Assembly (NCBI GenBank): GCA_963831155.1
Contig: CAWHOY010000005.1
Coordinates: 248,001-312,000 of the forward strand
Direction of reading: 5' to 3'
Source: CAVRXQ01 sp963831155
Lineage (GTDB): Bacteria; Actinomycetota; Acidimicrobiia; Acidimicrobiales; Bog-793
Length of the DNA: 64,000 bases
Below, in pieces: positions 35,437 to 43,989 of the stretch. Positions within the stretch are counted from its first letter, which is position 1, and each line of letters starts with the position of its first letter. Under the pieces are notes generated by a model. That model worked only from the letters and a program-made list of their open reading frames with translations. It was not told the DNA's origin and ran no database searches. The translations under genes and the position numbers were made by a program.

Positions 35437-35493
35437 GCACTGCGCCAGTGCATGAACTTCGGCGTCTGCTTGCCAAAACATCAATAGTGCACT
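35437..35493. promoter_or_regulatory. Inverted-repeat cluster upstream of the phosphodiester-type ABC operon
   Basis: Two palindromic elements lie 97-153 bp before the binding-protein gene. One is GCACTG-CGC-CAGTGC at 35437-35451 and the other the perfect palindrome AGTGCACT at 35486-35493. They share the CAGTGCA/TGCACTG core and are centred about 45 bp apart, as expected for a dimeric repressor or activator. No regulator gene is adjacent. The rest of the 219-bp gap (35371-35589) shows no other feature. Confidence 0.4.
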
Positions 35494-35589
35494 GGCTGCT
35501 CACGTGCTCTTCACCAGGCCGTACGGTACGATCCCGCCGGCGATCCCAGCGGGCCCGCCACCCGCTCACGAGTCTCACTGGGGGTTTTC

Positions 35590-36786
35590 ATGAAATACGT
35601 GTCGGGACCACGATGGTCCCGGTTGGCCTCTGCCGGAGTCGCAGTTAGCGCGCTGACACTGATCGCGGCTTTCGGTCCTGTCAGCCCGTCCAGCGCAGCG
35701 TCGGGGCGGTCGTCGGCTTCGTGCTGGGCGACGGCTGTCGATATCTCTGCATGTGGCGGTATGACGGCCCTCGTCGCCGCAGCCAAGCAGGAGGGGACGC
35801 TCAACCTCACCGCAGATCCGGATACCTGGGCGAACTACGGCAACATCATCAAGGACTTCGGCAACAAGTACGGCCTCCATGTCAACGATTTCAACCCCGA
35901 CGGAACAAGCGCCGAGGAGCTGAGCGAAATCGTCCTCGATAAAGGCAAGGGCAACGAGCCCGACGTCGTCGATGTCGGGCCATCTTTCGCCTACGAAGGC
36001 GTGCACGGTGAGCCGGGCGTCTTCAAGGGGCCGATTTTCGCCAAATACAAGACACTCGAGTGGAGCGAAATCCCGTCGGCCTGGAAGAGCGGCGTCGGCT
36101 ACTGGACGTTCGACTACAGCGGGGTCATGTCTCTTGGGTACAACGCCAGTGTCATTACGACCCCCCCCACCACTTGGTCTTCGCTCCTTCTCCCGGAGTT
36201 CAAGAACGGGGTCGGATTGAGCAATGACCCGACGTCTTCGAATGCCGGTTTCTCCGCGGTCTACGCGGCGGCGATCGACAACGGCGGGTCGCTGGGCAAC
36301 ATCCTGCCGGGCATCAACTGGTTCAAGCAGCTGAAGGCGGCCGGGAACTACAACCCGGTCGAGGCGGGCGGTGCCGGAGACGCCCCGATGGCCGACAAGA
36401 CGGTCCTTGCCACCCTCGACTGGACGTACAACCAGCTTTCGTGGGCGAAGGAGCTGAAGGCCGTCGGCATCGACTGGAAAATCGTCATCCTCAAGGGCAC
36501 GCCGTACGCCTCGTACTACGCCATGGCGATCAGCAAGTACGCGCGTGACCCCGCTGCGGCACGTCTTTTCCTTGAGTACATGTACTCGCCGACCGGTCAG
36601 AATCTGTGGCTCGAAGGTGGGGCGGTACCCGCAACGATCACGACGATGCAAAAGGACGGTACGGTGAGCAAGGCGGCCGAAGCCGCCATCCCGAAGCTTC
36701 CGAAGCCTCCAGTCCTCGCGACCAACGCGCAGGCAACGGCGGCGAAGGCGCTCGTGGTTTCCGATTGGGCTTCTGCCGTCGGCTAA
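35590..36786 (+). CDS. ABC transporter substrate-binding protein (PotD/AfuA type)
   Basis: This 398-residue exported protein has a signal peptide (SRLASAGVAVSALTLIAAFG, cleavage near SSAAS). The mature domain is a type II periplasmic-binding fold of the polyamine/ferric/aminoethylphosphonate group: AAKQEGTLNLTADPDTWANY, DVVDVGPSFAYEG, YWTFDYSGVMSLGYN and RLFLEYMYSPTGQNLWLEGG. It has no lipobox; two cysteines lie just after the cleavage site. It is the first gene of a six-gene operon with two permeases, an ATPase, a glycerol-3-phosphate dehydrogenase and a phosphoesterase. Family similarity alone does not give the ligand; the operon suggests a glycerol-phosphate ester. Confidence 0.85.
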   Translation: MKYVSGPRWSRLASAGVAVSALTLIAAFGPVSPSSAASGRSSASCWATAVDISACGGMTALVAAAKQEGTLNLTADPDTWANYGNIIKDFGNKYGLHVNDFNPDGTSAEELSEIVLDKGKGNEPDVVDVGPSFAYEGVHGEPGVFKGPIFAKYKTLEWSEIPSAWKSGVGYWTFDYSGVMSLGYNASVITTPPTTWSSLLLPEFKNGVGLSNDPTSSNAGFSAVYAAAIDNGGSLGNILPGINWFKQLKAAGNYNPVEAGGAGDAPMADKTVLATLDWTYNQLSWAKELKAVGIDWKIVILKGTPYASYYAMAISKYARDPAAARLFLEYMYSPTGQNLWLEGGAVPATITTMQKDGTVSKAAEAAIPKLPKPPVLATNAQATAAKALVVSDWASAVG

Positions 36787-36814
36787 TCATTCCGATTCGC
36801 CACAAACTGGTTCA

Positions 36815-37714
36815 ATGAGTGTTGTGACAGGGGCCCGCGCGAAGAGCGCGGGCCCCTTCGCGAGGCGGCGCCGTTATCTGTCGGCGATCGGGATCGTGCC
36901 GTTCCTCGCCTACGTCGCTTTCTTCCTCATCATCCCTGCCGGCTCGGTAATGGTGGAAGCATTTCGCGACAACAACGGCGGTCTGTCGTTTTCCAATCTC
37001 TCGCAGGTGCTGTCGTCCAAACAGCCGTGGCTGCACTCCTACGCGCTCAGCTTGGAGCTTTCGGCGGCATCGGCGGCACTGGCCGGGGTGCTCGGTCTGT
37101 TGGGAACCGTGGCGCTCGTGAGCTCACCCAACCGGATCGTGCGGAGGTTGGTGACGACCGCGTGTGGGGTGCTTGCGAACACTGGTGGTGTGCCGTTGGC
37201 CTTTGCCTTCATCGCGACGATCGGCAATGCCGGGATCGCGACCCACGTGCTCGGAGAACTTGGTTTCAACCCCTACGACCACGGCTTCACGCTGTACTCC
37301 TTTAGTGGTCTCGTGATCGTCTACCTCTACTTCCTTCTGCCCTTGGTGATCCTGCTCATGCTGCCGCCGGTGGAAGCGTTGCGCCGCGAGTGGCGCGAGG
37401 CGGCGGCGACGCTCGGTGCAAGCCCACGAAAGTACTGGCAGAAGGTTGGCATTCCCGTGCTCTCGCCACCGTTCATCGCCACTCTGATGGTGCTGTTCAT
37501 GGATGCGTTCGCCGCCTACGCGACCGCCGAAGCGTTGACGACCGGATCGGTTCCGCTGGTGCCGATCGAGATCGGGGCCTTGCTCGCCGGCAACGTCGTA
37601 ACGAATCAGGCGAATCTCGGCGACGCGCTCGGTTTCGGCATGATCGTCATCGTCGCGGCGGCCGGGACGCTTTACGTCTTCGTGCAGCGTCGGACCTCGC
37701 GGTGGCTGCGGTGA
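36815..37714 (+). CDS. ABC transporter permease 1 (PotB-like)
   Basis: This 299-residue protein has six predicted membrane helices beginning at GIVPFLAYVAFFLIIPA. The cytoplasmic EAA loop is seen as EWREAAATLGASPRKYWQKV. It is the first of two permeases feeding the ATPase at 38559. ATG 36815 is 28 bases after the binding-protein stop, but codons 6-15 (GARAKSAGPF) are made entirely by a strong GC hairpin, and no clear ribosome binding site was found; no other convincing start exists before the first helix. The next permease overlaps its stop codon. Confidence 0.85.
   Translation: MSVVTGARAKSAGPFARRRRYLSAIGIVPFLAYVAFFLIIPAGSVMVEAFRDNNGGLSFSNLSQVLSSKQPWLHSYALSLELSAASAALAGVLGLLGTVALVSSPNRIVRRLVTTACGVLANTGGVPLAFAFIATIGNAGIATHVLGELGFNPYDHGFTLYSFSGLVIVYLYFLLPLVILLMLPPVEALRREWREAAATLGASPRKYWQKVGIPVLSPPFIATLMVLFMDAFAAYATAEALTTGSVPLVPIEIGALLAGNVVTNQANLGDALGFGMIVIVAAAGTLYVFVQRRTSRWLR
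36830..36856 (+). other. Strong stem-loop between binding protein and permease genes
   Basis: GGGGCCCGCGC, loop GAAGA, GCGCGGGCCCC: a perfect 11-bp GC-only stem 43 bases after the binding-protein stop. Only two T residues follow, so it is not a classic intrinsic terminator. It overlaps the first codons of permease 1. It could act as a transcription attenuator or protect the 3' end of the binding-protein message, giving more binding protein than permease. Confidence 0.65.
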
Positions 37715-38562
37715 AGACGGGGCGCACCTTCCGCTGGGTCGTCTTCGCACTGTTGGGACTGTTCGTGATCGTGCCGATGGCCGCCTCGGTCCAGTTCTCC
37801 TTGGAGGCCGGTTACCAAGGGCATCTCTCTCTGACTGCTTACCGCCAGGCGCTCGCAGAGCCGGGTCTCGGGTCGAGCCTGCTCACTTCGGTCAAGGTCG
37901 CCTTCGGGGCGATGGCGATTACCCTTGCGCTCCTCGTTCCGACGGTGATCTTCGTCAATCTGCGATTTCCGCGCTGGCGGGCGGTGCTCGACGCGATCAG
38001 CCTGCTTCCGCTCGGCGTCCCGGCGGTAGTGATCGTGCTCGGCGTGCTCGGCGCCTACCGGAACCTGCCGCAGTTCATCACCGGCACGCCGCTGATTCTC
38101 GCCTTCGTCTACGTCGTGCTGGCGATGCCGTACACGTATCGGGCGATCGACGCCGGCGTCCGCGCGATCGACCTCCATACGCTGGTCGACGCCGGTCGGT
38201 CCATGGGCGCCGGCTGGGGCAAGCTCTTTTCTCGGGTCCTCTTGCCGAATCTGCGCTCCGGAATCCTGGCGGCGGCCTTCCTCACAGTGGCGTTGTCCCT
38301 CGGCGAGTTCGCGATCGCCAGCATCATGGGCTTTTCCACCTTTCCCGTCTGGTTGGTCTCAGTCGAAGGGAACAACCCCTACGTGGCCGTCGCGCTGTCG
38401 ATCACCGCGCTGTTGGTCACTTGGGTGTTGCTCGTCGTGCTGGCGTTTGCTGGCGCGGGGCGGCGGCGGCGCAGCGGCGGTCGATTCGGCGTTGAAATCG
38501 TCGACGAGGTCGAGCCGGTAGAGCTTGCGGCGGCAATTCCCACTGCGGAGGTGGTGTTGTGA
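37711..38562 (+). CDS. ABC transporter permease 2 (PotC-like)
   Basis: This 283-residue protein has six predicted helices starting at FRWVVFALLGLFVIVPMAAS. The EAA-type loop is DLHTLVDAGRSMGAGWGKLF, somewhat diverged, followed by RVLLPNLRSGILAAAF and the conserved LSLGEFAIASIMGF. The GTG at 37711 overlaps the stop of permease 1 (GTGA); GTG 37702 would add 3 residues. It ends in a 4-bp overlap with the ATPase gene. Together the two permeases form the channel of a PotABCD-like importer. Confidence 0.87.
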   Translation: MKTGRTFRWVVFALLGLFVIVPMAASVQFSLEAGYQGHLSLTAYRQALAEPGLGSSLLTSVKVAFGAMAITLALLVPTVIFVNLRFPRWRAVLDAISLLPLGVPAVVIVLGVLGAYRNLPQFITGTPLILAFVYVVLAMPYTYRAIDAGVRAIDLHTLVDAGRSMGAGWGKLFSRVLLPNLRSGILAAAFLTVALSLGEFAIASIMGFSTFPVWLVSVEGNNPYVAVALSITALLVTWVLLVVLAFAGAGRRRRSGGRFGVEIVDEVEPVELAAAIPTAEVVL

Positions 38563-39692
38563 ACGCCGAGTACGACTCCGGCACGACCGCATCGGCAGCG
38601 GTCGTGGAACCGAGCATCAACGCGCCCACGCGCGGAGGCGTCGTCGTTGAACTCGTCAACTGCCGTCGCACGTTCGGCAAGGTGCACGCGCTGGACGGTT
38701 TCTCGATCACGATCGCCCCCGGTGAGTTCGTCGCGCTGCTCGGTCCCTCAGGGTGCGGCAAGACGACCGCCCTGCGGGCCGTGGCCGGACTCGAACAGCT
38801 CGACGAGGGGCGGGTGTTGGTGGGCGGTGACGACATCACCGCCACGCCGCCGCACCGTCGCAATCTCGGGATGGTCTTCCAGGCATACAGCCTCTTCCCG
38901 AACATGAACGCCTTGGAGAACGTCGGCTTCGGCCTCGAGGTTCGCCGGGTCACCTCCGCCGAACGACGCAAGCGTGCCGGGGCGATGCTCGAGCTCGTCG
39001 GCTTGGAAAGCCTCGCAGAGCGTTATCCCCATGAACTTTCCGGCGGACAGCAACAACGGGTGGCGCTCGCGCGAGCGCTGTGTGTCGAGCCGCGCCTTTT
39101 GTTGCTCGACGAGCCGCTGTCGGCGCTCGACGCGAAGGTCCGGGGCCAGCTACGAGACGAGATACGGCGGATCCAGCTCGAGGTCGGGATCACGACGCTG
39201 TTCGTGACCCACGACCAAGAAGAAGCTCTTTCGATGGCCGATCGTGTCGGCGTGATGCGCTCCGGCCATCTCGAGCAACTCGGCTCACCGGCAGTCGTGT
39301 ACTCGAATCCAGCGACGAACTTCGTTGCCGAGTTCGTCGGATCCGTCAGCCGACTGCCGGGCAAAGTCGAAGCCCTAGGCAGCGTCGCCGTCCTCGGATC
39401 GCGACTGACGATCCCAGCAGGTGCGGCGCGTGATCTGCCAACAGGCAGTGACGTGGACGTTTTGGTGAGGCCGGAAAGCGTGACGTTGCGCCCGGCACCA
39501 GACGGGCAAGCGATCGTCGCGCGCGCCTCGTTTCTCGGTGCCGTGGTTCGCGTGGTCGCCACCTTGCCGAACGGGGTCGAGGTGACTTCGACGCTGCCGG
39601 CGAGCGAGGCGTACACGTTCCCGGCCGGCGCGCGCGTCGACGTCGAACTCAGAGGCGACGTCCTCTTCGTGGTCGAAGCCAAGAAAGGGTGA
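38559..39692 (+). CDS. ABC transporter ATP-binding protein (PotA-like)
   Basis: This 377-residue ATPase has Walker A LLGPSGCGKTTALRAVAG, Q-loop VFQAYSLFPNMNA, signature LSGGQQQRVALARAL, Walker B LLLLDEPLSALDA and H-loop FVTHDQEEALSMADR. The C-terminal third (from about residue 270) is a TOBE regulatory domain (VLVRPESVTLRPAPDG). It belongs to the polyamine/iron/sugar-phosphate importer group. The first 28 residues are an unconserved acidic extension. GTG 38559 overlaps the permease stop by 4 bp, and the gene overlaps glpD by 4 bp, showing tight translational coupling. Confidence 0.92.
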   Translation: MNAEYDSGTTASAAVVEPSINAPTRGGVVVELVNCRRTFGKVHALDGFSITIAPGEFVALLGPSGCGKTTALRAVAGLEQLDEGRVLVGGDDITATPPHRRNLGMVFQAYSLFPNMNALENVGFGLEVRRVTSAERRKRAGAMLELVGLESLAERYPHELSGGQQQRVALARALCVEPRLLLLDEPLSALDAKVRGQLRDEIRRIQLEVGITTLFVTHDQEEALSMADRVGVMRSGHLEQLGSPAVVYSNPATNFVAEFVGSVSRLPGKVEALGSVAVLGSRLTIPAGAARDLPTGSDVDVLVRPESVTLRPAPDGQAIVARASFLGAVVRVVATLPNGVEVTSTLPASEAYTFPAGARVDVELRGDVLFVVEAKKG

Positions 39693-41413
39693 TCCCCGCC
39701 GGGGCGGAAGTTAACTCCGCAAAACTCTCTCTCGCGCGGCGCGCGGAGGAGCTCGCATCGATGGCGACAGAGGAACTTGATGTCGTCATCGTCGGCGGCG
39801 GGATCACTGGAGCCGGTGCCGCGCTTGACGCAGTGAGCCGCGGGCTTTCGGTCGGGCTAATCGAGGCGCGGGACTGGGCATCGGGCACCTCGAGTCGCTC
39901 GAGCAAGCTGATCCACGGAGGGCTGCGCTACCTTGAGCAACTGCATTTTGGGTTGGTGGCGGAGGCGCTGCGCGAGCGGGCGTTGCTCGTCGAACGACTC
40001 GCCCCGCACCTCGTTCGTCCTGTGCCGTTCCTTTTCCCGCTCCGCCGTCGCTACGTCGATCGCGCCTATGTCGGATCGGGGCTTTTCTTCTACGACCTGA
40101 TGGCGGGGACGTCGCGCGCTGGCCGGTCCGAAGCGATCTCCCGGCACCGCCACTTGAGCCGGCAACAGACACTCGCGATCGCACCGGCGATCCGACAACA
40201 AGGACTTCGTGGAGGCTTCCGGTATTTCGATGCGCAAGTCGACGACGCTCGCTACACCGTCGAGGTCGTTCGCACAGCTGCGGCGTATGGCGCAAGAGTT
40301 GCCAACCGAGCAAAGGTCGTGGGTTTTCTTCGGCAAGGCGACCGAGTCCGCGGCGTTGTGGTTCACGACGAGGAGACGGGCGCAGAGTTCGAAGCGAGAG
40401 CGCGTCAGGTGATCTGTGCCGGTGGGGTCTGGACCAGTGGTCTGCAGTCCCTCGCCTGTGTCACCGGCGGGCTCGACGTGCGGATGTCGAAGGGCGTGCA
40501 CCTCGTTCTGCCGAAGGAGTGCCTGCCACTCGAGACAGGACTGATCGTGCGCGCCGGTAAGAGCGTGCTGTTGGTGATTCCCTCGGATCGCCATTGGCTC
40601 GTAGGGACCACGGACACCGACTGGTCGCTCAGCCCCGACGACCCTTCGGTGAATCGTGGCGACATCGCCTATCTGCTTCAGCACCTGAACGCCGAACTCT
40701 CCCTGAACATCTCGCAACACGATGTGGTTGCCGCCTATGCCGGTTTGCGACCGCTGCTACAGGGCAAGGCCGCCTCGACGGCGCGCTTGAGCAGAGAGCA
40801 CGCCGTCGCACAGCCCCAGCCCGGTCTGACTGTCGTGGCGGGCGGAAAGTTCACGACGTACCGGGTGATGGCGGCTGATGCAGTTGATGCCGCGCTTGCC
40901 AATCTCGGCGATCGATTGCCGCGCTCGCGCACCGCGCAGCTTCCGCTCATCGGCGCGCGCGGCTATACCGACGTGCTCGCAGAGCGGGACGAACTCGCAC
41001 GACGCGGGGGCGTCTCACCAGAAGTCGCACAACACCTGCTCTCGCGATACGGCAGCCTCATCGGCGACGTGCTGGCAGCTGCGGCCGAGGACCCAGCCCT
41101 TGTTGAGACCGTTCCCGGAGCGGACGAGTATCTCTTGGCAGAGGTTCGGTACGCAGCGTCCGACGAGGGCGCGCTCCACATCGAGGATGTGCTGGAGCGG
41201 AGAACCCGCATTGCGATCGAGTACCCGGACGCCGGAGTTGCCGCGGCCGAATCCGTCGGCGCGGTGATGGGCGCGGTCCACGGTTGGAGTTCGTCACGGC
41301 TCGAGGACGAAGTCGCCCGTTATCGGCGGAGGGCGGCGGCAGCGTTGGCCGCCCAATCTAAGCCCGACGACGCCGCCGCCGACGCCGAGATACGCGCGGC
41401 TGCGAGCCGGTGA
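39689..41413 (+). CDS. glpD: FAD-dependent glycerol-3-phosphate dehydrogenase
   Basis: This 574-residue flavoprotein has a 30-residue unconserved N-terminus, then the FAD loop DVVIVGGGITGAGAALDAV, the GlpD signature ASGTSSRSSKLIHGGLRYLE, the substrate-site segment VVAAYAGLRPLL and GGKFTTYRVMAADA, and the C-terminal DAO cap. It oxidises glycerol-3-phosphate to dihydroxyacetone phosphate at the membrane and passes electrons to quinone. GTG 39689 overlaps the ATPase stop by 4 bp. Being translated with an importer and a phosphoesterase implies that the imported compound yields glycerol-3-phosphate. Confidence 0.92.
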   Translation: MIPAGAEVNSAKLSLARRAEELASMATEELDVVIVGGGITGAGAALDAVSRGLSVGLIEARDWASGTSSRSSKLIHGGLRYLEQLHFGLVAEALRERALLVERLAPHLVRPVPFLFPLRRRYVDRAYVGSGLFFYDLMAGTSRAGRSEAISRHRHLSRQQTLAIAPAIRQQGLRGGFRYFDAQVDDARYTVEVVRTAAAYGARVANRAKVVGFLRQGDRVRGVVVHDEETGAEFEARARQVICAGGVWTSGLQSLACVTGGLDVRMSKGVHLVLPKECLPLETGLIVRAGKSVLLVIPSDRHWLVGTTDTDWSLSPDDPSVNRGDIAYLLQHLNAELSLNISQHDVVAAYAGLRPLLQGKAASTARLSREHAVAQPQPGLTVVAGGKFTTYRVMAADAVDAALANLGDRLPRSRTAQLPLIGARGYTDVLAERDELARRGGVSPEVAQHLLSRYGSLIGDVLAAAAEDPALVETVPGADEYLLAEVRYAASDEGALHIEDVLERRTRIAIEYPDAGVAAAESVGAVMGAVHGWSSSRLEDEVARYRRRAAAALAAQSKPDDAAADAEIRAAASR

Positions 41414-43092
41414 TGATGTCTCCCGAGGTGGACCCCGAACGAGACGATCAGGCCGCAGACGGACGCCGCGCCCGAACCACTCTCGATCAGGTCATCACCG
41501 GCGGTGAGATTTTTCGCAGAGGACGGCGCGGTGCCTACCGGAGATTGGCGTACGGACCTGGCGAACCTCGCCTTGTGCGCAGCGCGAACGCTGAACCGAG
41601 CGCGCTCGGCGCAGGGGCGAACAGCCTCGTTCGGTTGGTCCATTTCACCGATTTCCAACTCGCCGATGTTCAATCACCGGGCCGCTTCGAGTTCTTTCAA
41701 GAGGTCTATGGCCGACCGGGCGCGAGCACATTCGTTCCGGCCCAGCGCCCGCACGAGGCGCTCGCGCCGCACGCCTGCGAAGTGATGGCGCGCACGGTTC
41801 GCCGCCTCGGCGAAAGCCCCGATACGGGTGCACCGCTCTCGCTCGCGCTGTGCACGGGTGACAACATCGACAACGCGCAAGCAAACGAGCTCGCGATGTT
41901 CATCACGCTGTTGAGCGGCGGAGTGGTCGCGCCGAACTCCGGAGGGCGGACATTCCAAGGGGTGCAGGCACGCAGCTGGCGCAACCCCTTGTACTGGCAT
42001 CCCGACGTGGGCACCGACCACTTCAAAACCGAGTGGGGATTCCCCGAGCATCCCGGCCTGTTGGAGGAAGCGATGAGGCGCTTTCGCGCGACCGGGGTGG
42101 GGGTGCCATGGCTCTCTTGCTTCGGCAATCACGACGGGCTCGTCCTCGGAACCGCCATCCCGACCGAGCCGTACCGGGAAGCGGTCGTCGGCGGACGGAA
42201 GGCGATCGGTCTGCCACCGGGGCCGGACCTGCTCGACCGGGAGGAAGAGCTGCTGTCGCACCCAGATCACTTTCTCTCCGGACCGGCCCGACGTGTCGCT
42301 GCTGATCCGGACCGCCGCATCGTCGGGCGGGCCGAGTTCGTCGCCGCCCATCTCGATGTCCGCGGTCTCCCACGCGGGCACGGCTTCAGCGAGACGAACC
42401 TCAGAGATGCGACCGCGTACGCGATCTACGACGACATCGACCCGGTCCGGATCGTTCTGCTCGACACCACCAATCTCGACGGATATCACCACGGCAGCAT
42501 CGGACGCCGTCAGATGCGTTGGTTGGAGAAGCGACTGATCGAAGTGCACTCGCGCTTTCGAACGGCGAACGGGCAACTGGTCGAGAGCGCCAATGCCGAC
42601 CGTCTCGTCGTCTTGGCCTCACACCACGGTCTGGCCACGCTCAGCAACGCTCGCCAGGACCCCGGCGGAGCTGAAGACGATCAACCTCGCGCGACGACCG
42701 ATGAAGTCCGAGCGCTCCTCCACCGATTCGGCAACGTCGTGTTGTGGTTAAACGGACACCGGCATCTCAATCAGGTCGTCCACTGGCCGAGCTCCTACGA
42801 ACCGACGGCCGGGTTTTGGGAGGTCTCGACCGCCGCGATGGCCGACTGGCCGTGCCAAGCGCGGGTGGTCGAACTCGTCGCCGGAGGAAATGGTTCGCTC
42901 TCGATCGTTTCGACGATGCTCGACCATTGGGCCGCCCCCGAACCCGAACGTGCAGGCGGTGTGGAGCGCTTGGCCTCCTTGCATCGGGAGCTCGCGGCGA
43001 ACGTTCCGGGAGCCGGCCTCGATGCCCACCGTGCAGGCGGGCCAGAGGATCGCAATGTCGAACTCGTCATGGCCTTGCCATTCAAATTCTGA
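41410..43092 (+). CDS. Metallophosphoesterase (TIGR03767/PPA1498-like)
   Basis: This protein of about 560 residues has the calcineurin-type metal-site motifs in order: VHFTDFQLAD (D81, with Gln where His is usual), CTGDNIDN (D151), CFGNHDG (N240, H241), LASHHG (H404/H405) and NGHRH (H449, H451). The large inserts between motifs fit the actinobacterial PPA1498-type family. No signal peptide is seen, so it should act in the cytoplasm on an imported phosphate ester. GTG 41410 overlaps the glpD stop; ATG 41413 or 41416 are alternatives. In this operon it is the natural candidate to hydrolyse a glycerophosphodiester to glycerol-3-phosphate plus an alcohol. That reaction is inferred. Confidence 0.85.
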   Translation: MMMSPEVDPERDDQAADGRRARTTLDQVITGGEIFRRGRRGAYRRLAYGPGEPRLVRSANAEPSALGAGANSLVRLVHFTDFQLADVQSPGRFEFFQEVYGRPGASTFVPAQRPHEALAPHACEVMARTVRRLGESPDTGAPLSLALCTGDNIDNAQANELAMFITLLSGGVVAPNSGGRTFQGVQARSWRNPLYWHPDVGTDHFKTEWGFPEHPGLLEEAMRRFRATGVGVPWLSCFGNHDGLVLGTAIPTEPYREAVVGGRKAIGLPPGPDLLDREEELLSHPDHFLSGPARRVAADPDRRIVGRAEFVAAHLDVRGLPRGHGFSETNLRDATAYAIYDDIDPVRIVLLDTTNLDGYHHGSIGRRQMRWLEKRLIEVHSRFRTANGQLVESANADRLVVLASHHGLATLSNARQDPGGAEDDQPRATTDEVRALLHRFGNVVLWLNGHRHLNQVVHWPSSYEPTAGFWEVSTAAMADWPCQARVVELVAGGNGSLSIVSTMLDHWAAPEPERAGGVERLASLHRELAANVPGAGLDAHRAGGPEDRNVELVMALPFKF

Positions 43093-43144
43093 GCGCATCC
43101 GACCACGAGCAACGTTCGTACTCGAGCGTTACTCGTGAGCGGGG

Positions 43145-43987
43145 TCAGGCGCTCTGCTCCGGCAGCAGCCCGCGAAGCCAGGCTTCGGTCTTGTCGACTT
43201 GGTTGAAGGTGAAGACGTGGAGACCGGTGATCCGCGCCGATGGGTCGGCGAGCGTCGTCGCGAGCCGCCCCAGGAACCGCGACGGGTCGTAGGCGCCAGG
43301 GGTGAAGAGTCGGGCGAACCACTGGCTGTGCTGGCGCAGCATGCGCGTCGTCGAGGCCGTTCCGACCTGTGCCGCGACGGATAAGAGCTTTGCGCGATCG
43401 ACGGGGCCGGCGAGGCCCAGGACGATCGGAAGGTCGACGCCCCGTTCGCGGACCCGCCGCACCCAGTTGCGGTACACGTTGGCGTCGAAGCAGAGGTTGC
43501 TGACGATGTAGTTCGCGTATCGGCGCTTGTCCCACATCGCCTGGATCGTCACGTCATCGTGGATCTTCGGATGGCTCTCCGGATAACCGGTGATCCCGAC
43601 GCGCGCGAAGGGGCTGCCGAGTGCCTCGAGCTCGGCGAGCACGCCGAGCGAGCCGTCGAACTTGCCCACGGGCGGATCCGCGTCGCCGGCGGGTACGAAG
43701 ACGTCGTCTACGCCGATCACGACGAGTCGGTCGACGACCTCTTTCAGATGCGCCTCGTCGGCGACGAGGCGCGCCGACAGATGCGGGACGACGCGATAAC
43801 CGCAGGCGACGAGCCGCTCGGTGAGGCCGATCGTCGCCTCGAGACCGTGGGACGACGACGCTGTCACCGCGAGCACTCGGCTCGTCGGCAAATGCTGCAC
43901 GACTTTCTCTTCGATCGTGCGCGTCGGGATCACTTCGAAACGGGCGCTCTCGATCATCTCTCGCAGTGAGTCGAGCTTGCGCGACAT
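43145..43987 (-). CDS. metF: Methylenetetrahydrofolate reductase-like protein
   Basis: This 280-residue protein has the TIM-barrel pattern of the MTHFR family: MIESARFEVIPTRTIEEKV, LAVTASSSHGLEATI, VGITGYPESHPKI, YIVSNLCFDANVYRNWV and LGLAGPVDRAKLL. The canonical enzyme reduces methylene-THF to methyl-THF with FAD; reversed, it would oxidise methyl-THF arising from demethylation. It is the last gene of the leftward corrinoid operon, 2 bases after DUF1638. No MetV partner was found. It is diverged from housekeeping MetF, so a dedicated role is likely. ATG 43987. Confidence in the family is high, in the direction low. Confidence 0.85.
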   Translation of the reverse strand: MSRKLDSLREMIESARFEVIPTRTIEEKVVQHLPTSRVLAVTASSSHGLEATIGLTERLVACGYRVVPHLSARLVADEAHLKEVVDRLVVIGVDDVFVPAGDADPPVGKFDGSLGVLAELEALGSPFARVGITGYPESHPKIHDDVTIQAMWDKRRYANYIVSNLCFDANVYRNWVRRVRERGVDLPIVLGLAGPVDRAKLLSVAAQVGTASTTRMLRQHSQWFARLFTPGAYDPSRFLGRLATTLADPSARITGLHVFTFNQVDKTEAWLRGLLPEQSA

Positions 43988-43989
43988 GC

